Source of the DNA: JAJRXK01 sp964593155
GTDB taxonomy: Bacteria > Krumholzibacteriota > Krumholzibacteriia > JAJRXK01
Reading direction: 5' to 3'
Length of the DNA stretch: 32,081 nucleotides
Assembly: GCA_964593155.1 (NCBI GenBank)
Contig: CAZQHE010000036.1
Span: 1-32,081 of the forward strand
Shown here one piece after another: positions 31,569-32,081 of this stretch. The notes beneath the pieces were generated by a model. It was not told where the DNA came from. It ran no database searches and saw nothing but the letters and a program-made list of their open reading frames with translations. The position numbers and the translations under genes were made by a program. Within the stretch, counting starts at the first letter, position 1, and each line of letters starts with the position of its first letter.

Positions 31569-32081
31569 TCAGCGCTCGCCCTGCGTCTCCGGCAGGTCCA
31601 CGGTCACCGTGCTCACGTCCACGGTGATCTCGTCCAGACGGCCCTGGGTCGACGGACGCACCTCGTCCTGCACGCGGCCGCCCAGGTGCTTGGCCAGGAA
31701 TTTCTCCATGGCCACGGCCAGGGCCTTGCGGTTGTTCGGAGCGCGGAATCCGTGGCCCTCGTCGGGCGCCACGACGTACTCCACCGGCTTGCCCTTCTTG
31801 CGCAGCGCCGTGACGATCTGATCGCTCTCGTGCTGCTTCACGCGCGGATCGTTCGCTCCGTGGACCACGAGCAGCGGCGCCTCGATCTGGTCGACGTGGA
31901 ACAGGGGCGAGCGGGCGATCAGGTCCAGACGGTCACTCTCGACCGCGGGATTGCCCACGCGCTTGTACCAGCTGCCCTCGAGGAAGGGCTTCCAGTACTC
32001 GGGGAAGCTCTCGATCAGCGTGATCAGGTTCGACGGACCCACGTAGGGGATGCCGCAGGCGTAGAGGTCGGGCGTGAAGGT
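31569..32081 (-). CDS. S9-family peptidase, C-terminal part (5' partial)
   Basis: The last 170 residues of a prolyl-oligopeptidase-like enzyme; the gene starts beyond the window's right end, and the frame is open to base 32081. Visible parts of the alpha/beta-hydrolase domain are YACGIPYVGPSNLITLIES, the strand before the catalytic Asp, APLLVVHGANDPRVKQHESDQI (cut at its ends for length; Asp in GANDPRV), and the catalytic His in VVAPDEGHGFRAPNN. The nucleophile Ser lies outside the window. A C-terminal extension of about 30 residues (RVQDEVRPSTQGRLDEITVDVSTV, cut for length) is unusual after the FLAKHLGG end. Probably a secreted or periplasmic peptidase cutting small peptides; the N-terminal propeller cannot be checked here. 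Confidence 0.92.
   Translation of the reverse strand, partial: TFTPDLYACGIPYVGPSNLITLIESFPEYWKPFLEGSWYKRVGNPAVESDRLDLIARSPLFHVDQIEAPLLVVHGANDPRVKQHESDQIVTALRKKGKPVEYVVAPDEGHGFRAPNNRKALAVAMEKFLAKHLGGRVQDEVRPSTQGRLDEITVDVSTVTVDLPETQGER

Overview
This is a GC-rich bacterial window (roughly 70% G+C by eye) with dense, well-spaced genes and no rRNA, tRNA, CRISPR or insertion sequence that I can see. Two secreted proteins end in the same FlgD-like C-terminal domain (PNPFNPRTE followed by a DLRGRRV or DARGRRV motif), and there are a SusB-like GH97 enzyme and a DUF6029-like outer-membrane barrel. Together these suggest a Gram-negative member of the FCB superphylum, perhaps a Krumholzibacteriota/Eisenbacteria-type lineage. 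The phylum is inference; no marker gene is present. A 10-base run of N at 9829-9838 shows the window comes from a draft scaffold.

Layout. 1-3352: the 3' part of a hybrid histidine kinase, an orphan ATP-grasp enzyme, and two small envelope proteins (DUF948-like and YtxH-like). 3453-9585: a large secreted GH57-like protein (minus), divergent from a lectin-like/beta-barrel protein (plus), then a minus-strand membrane-spanning protein with a helix-turn-helix-like cytoplasmic part. 9586-12034: the assembly gap, a 24-bp palindromic operator candidate, a conserved 597-aa protein with flavin TIM-barrel-like motifs and six clustered cysteines, and a lysine-rich small protein.

12068-15690 is the most interesting part. 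A TlpA-like thioredoxin lipoprotein faces away from a three-gene, translationally coupled operon: a secreted redoxin with an in-frame TGA, a TlpA-like thioredoxin, and a DUF6029-like outer-membrane barrel. The TGA lies where a thioredoxin fold has its first active-site cysteine and makes a U-G-F-C motif. The frame continues for 205 more codons into the FlgD-like domain. I read this as a selenoprotein, not a broken gene.

15692-20182 is a glucan module: a secreted protein with two CBM48-like domains, a secreted GH97 alpha-glucosidase with its catalytic glutamates, and a sodium:solute symporter probably taking up the released sugar. 20308-24072 has two tiny coupled hypothetical genes, an SDR-DUF2867 fusion, a non-coding stretch with strong RNA structure, an RRM RNA-binding protein with a textbook terminator, and a fatty acid desaturase. 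24158-28099 holds a KefB-type cation:proton antiporter, an S41-like protease lipoprotein and a LolA-like secreted protein, ending at a strong terminator. 28345-31498 is a two-gene signalling operon: a double-domain KaiC-like ATPase overlapping a NarL-type histidine kinase fused to a receiver. The window ends inside an S9-family peptidase on the minus strand.
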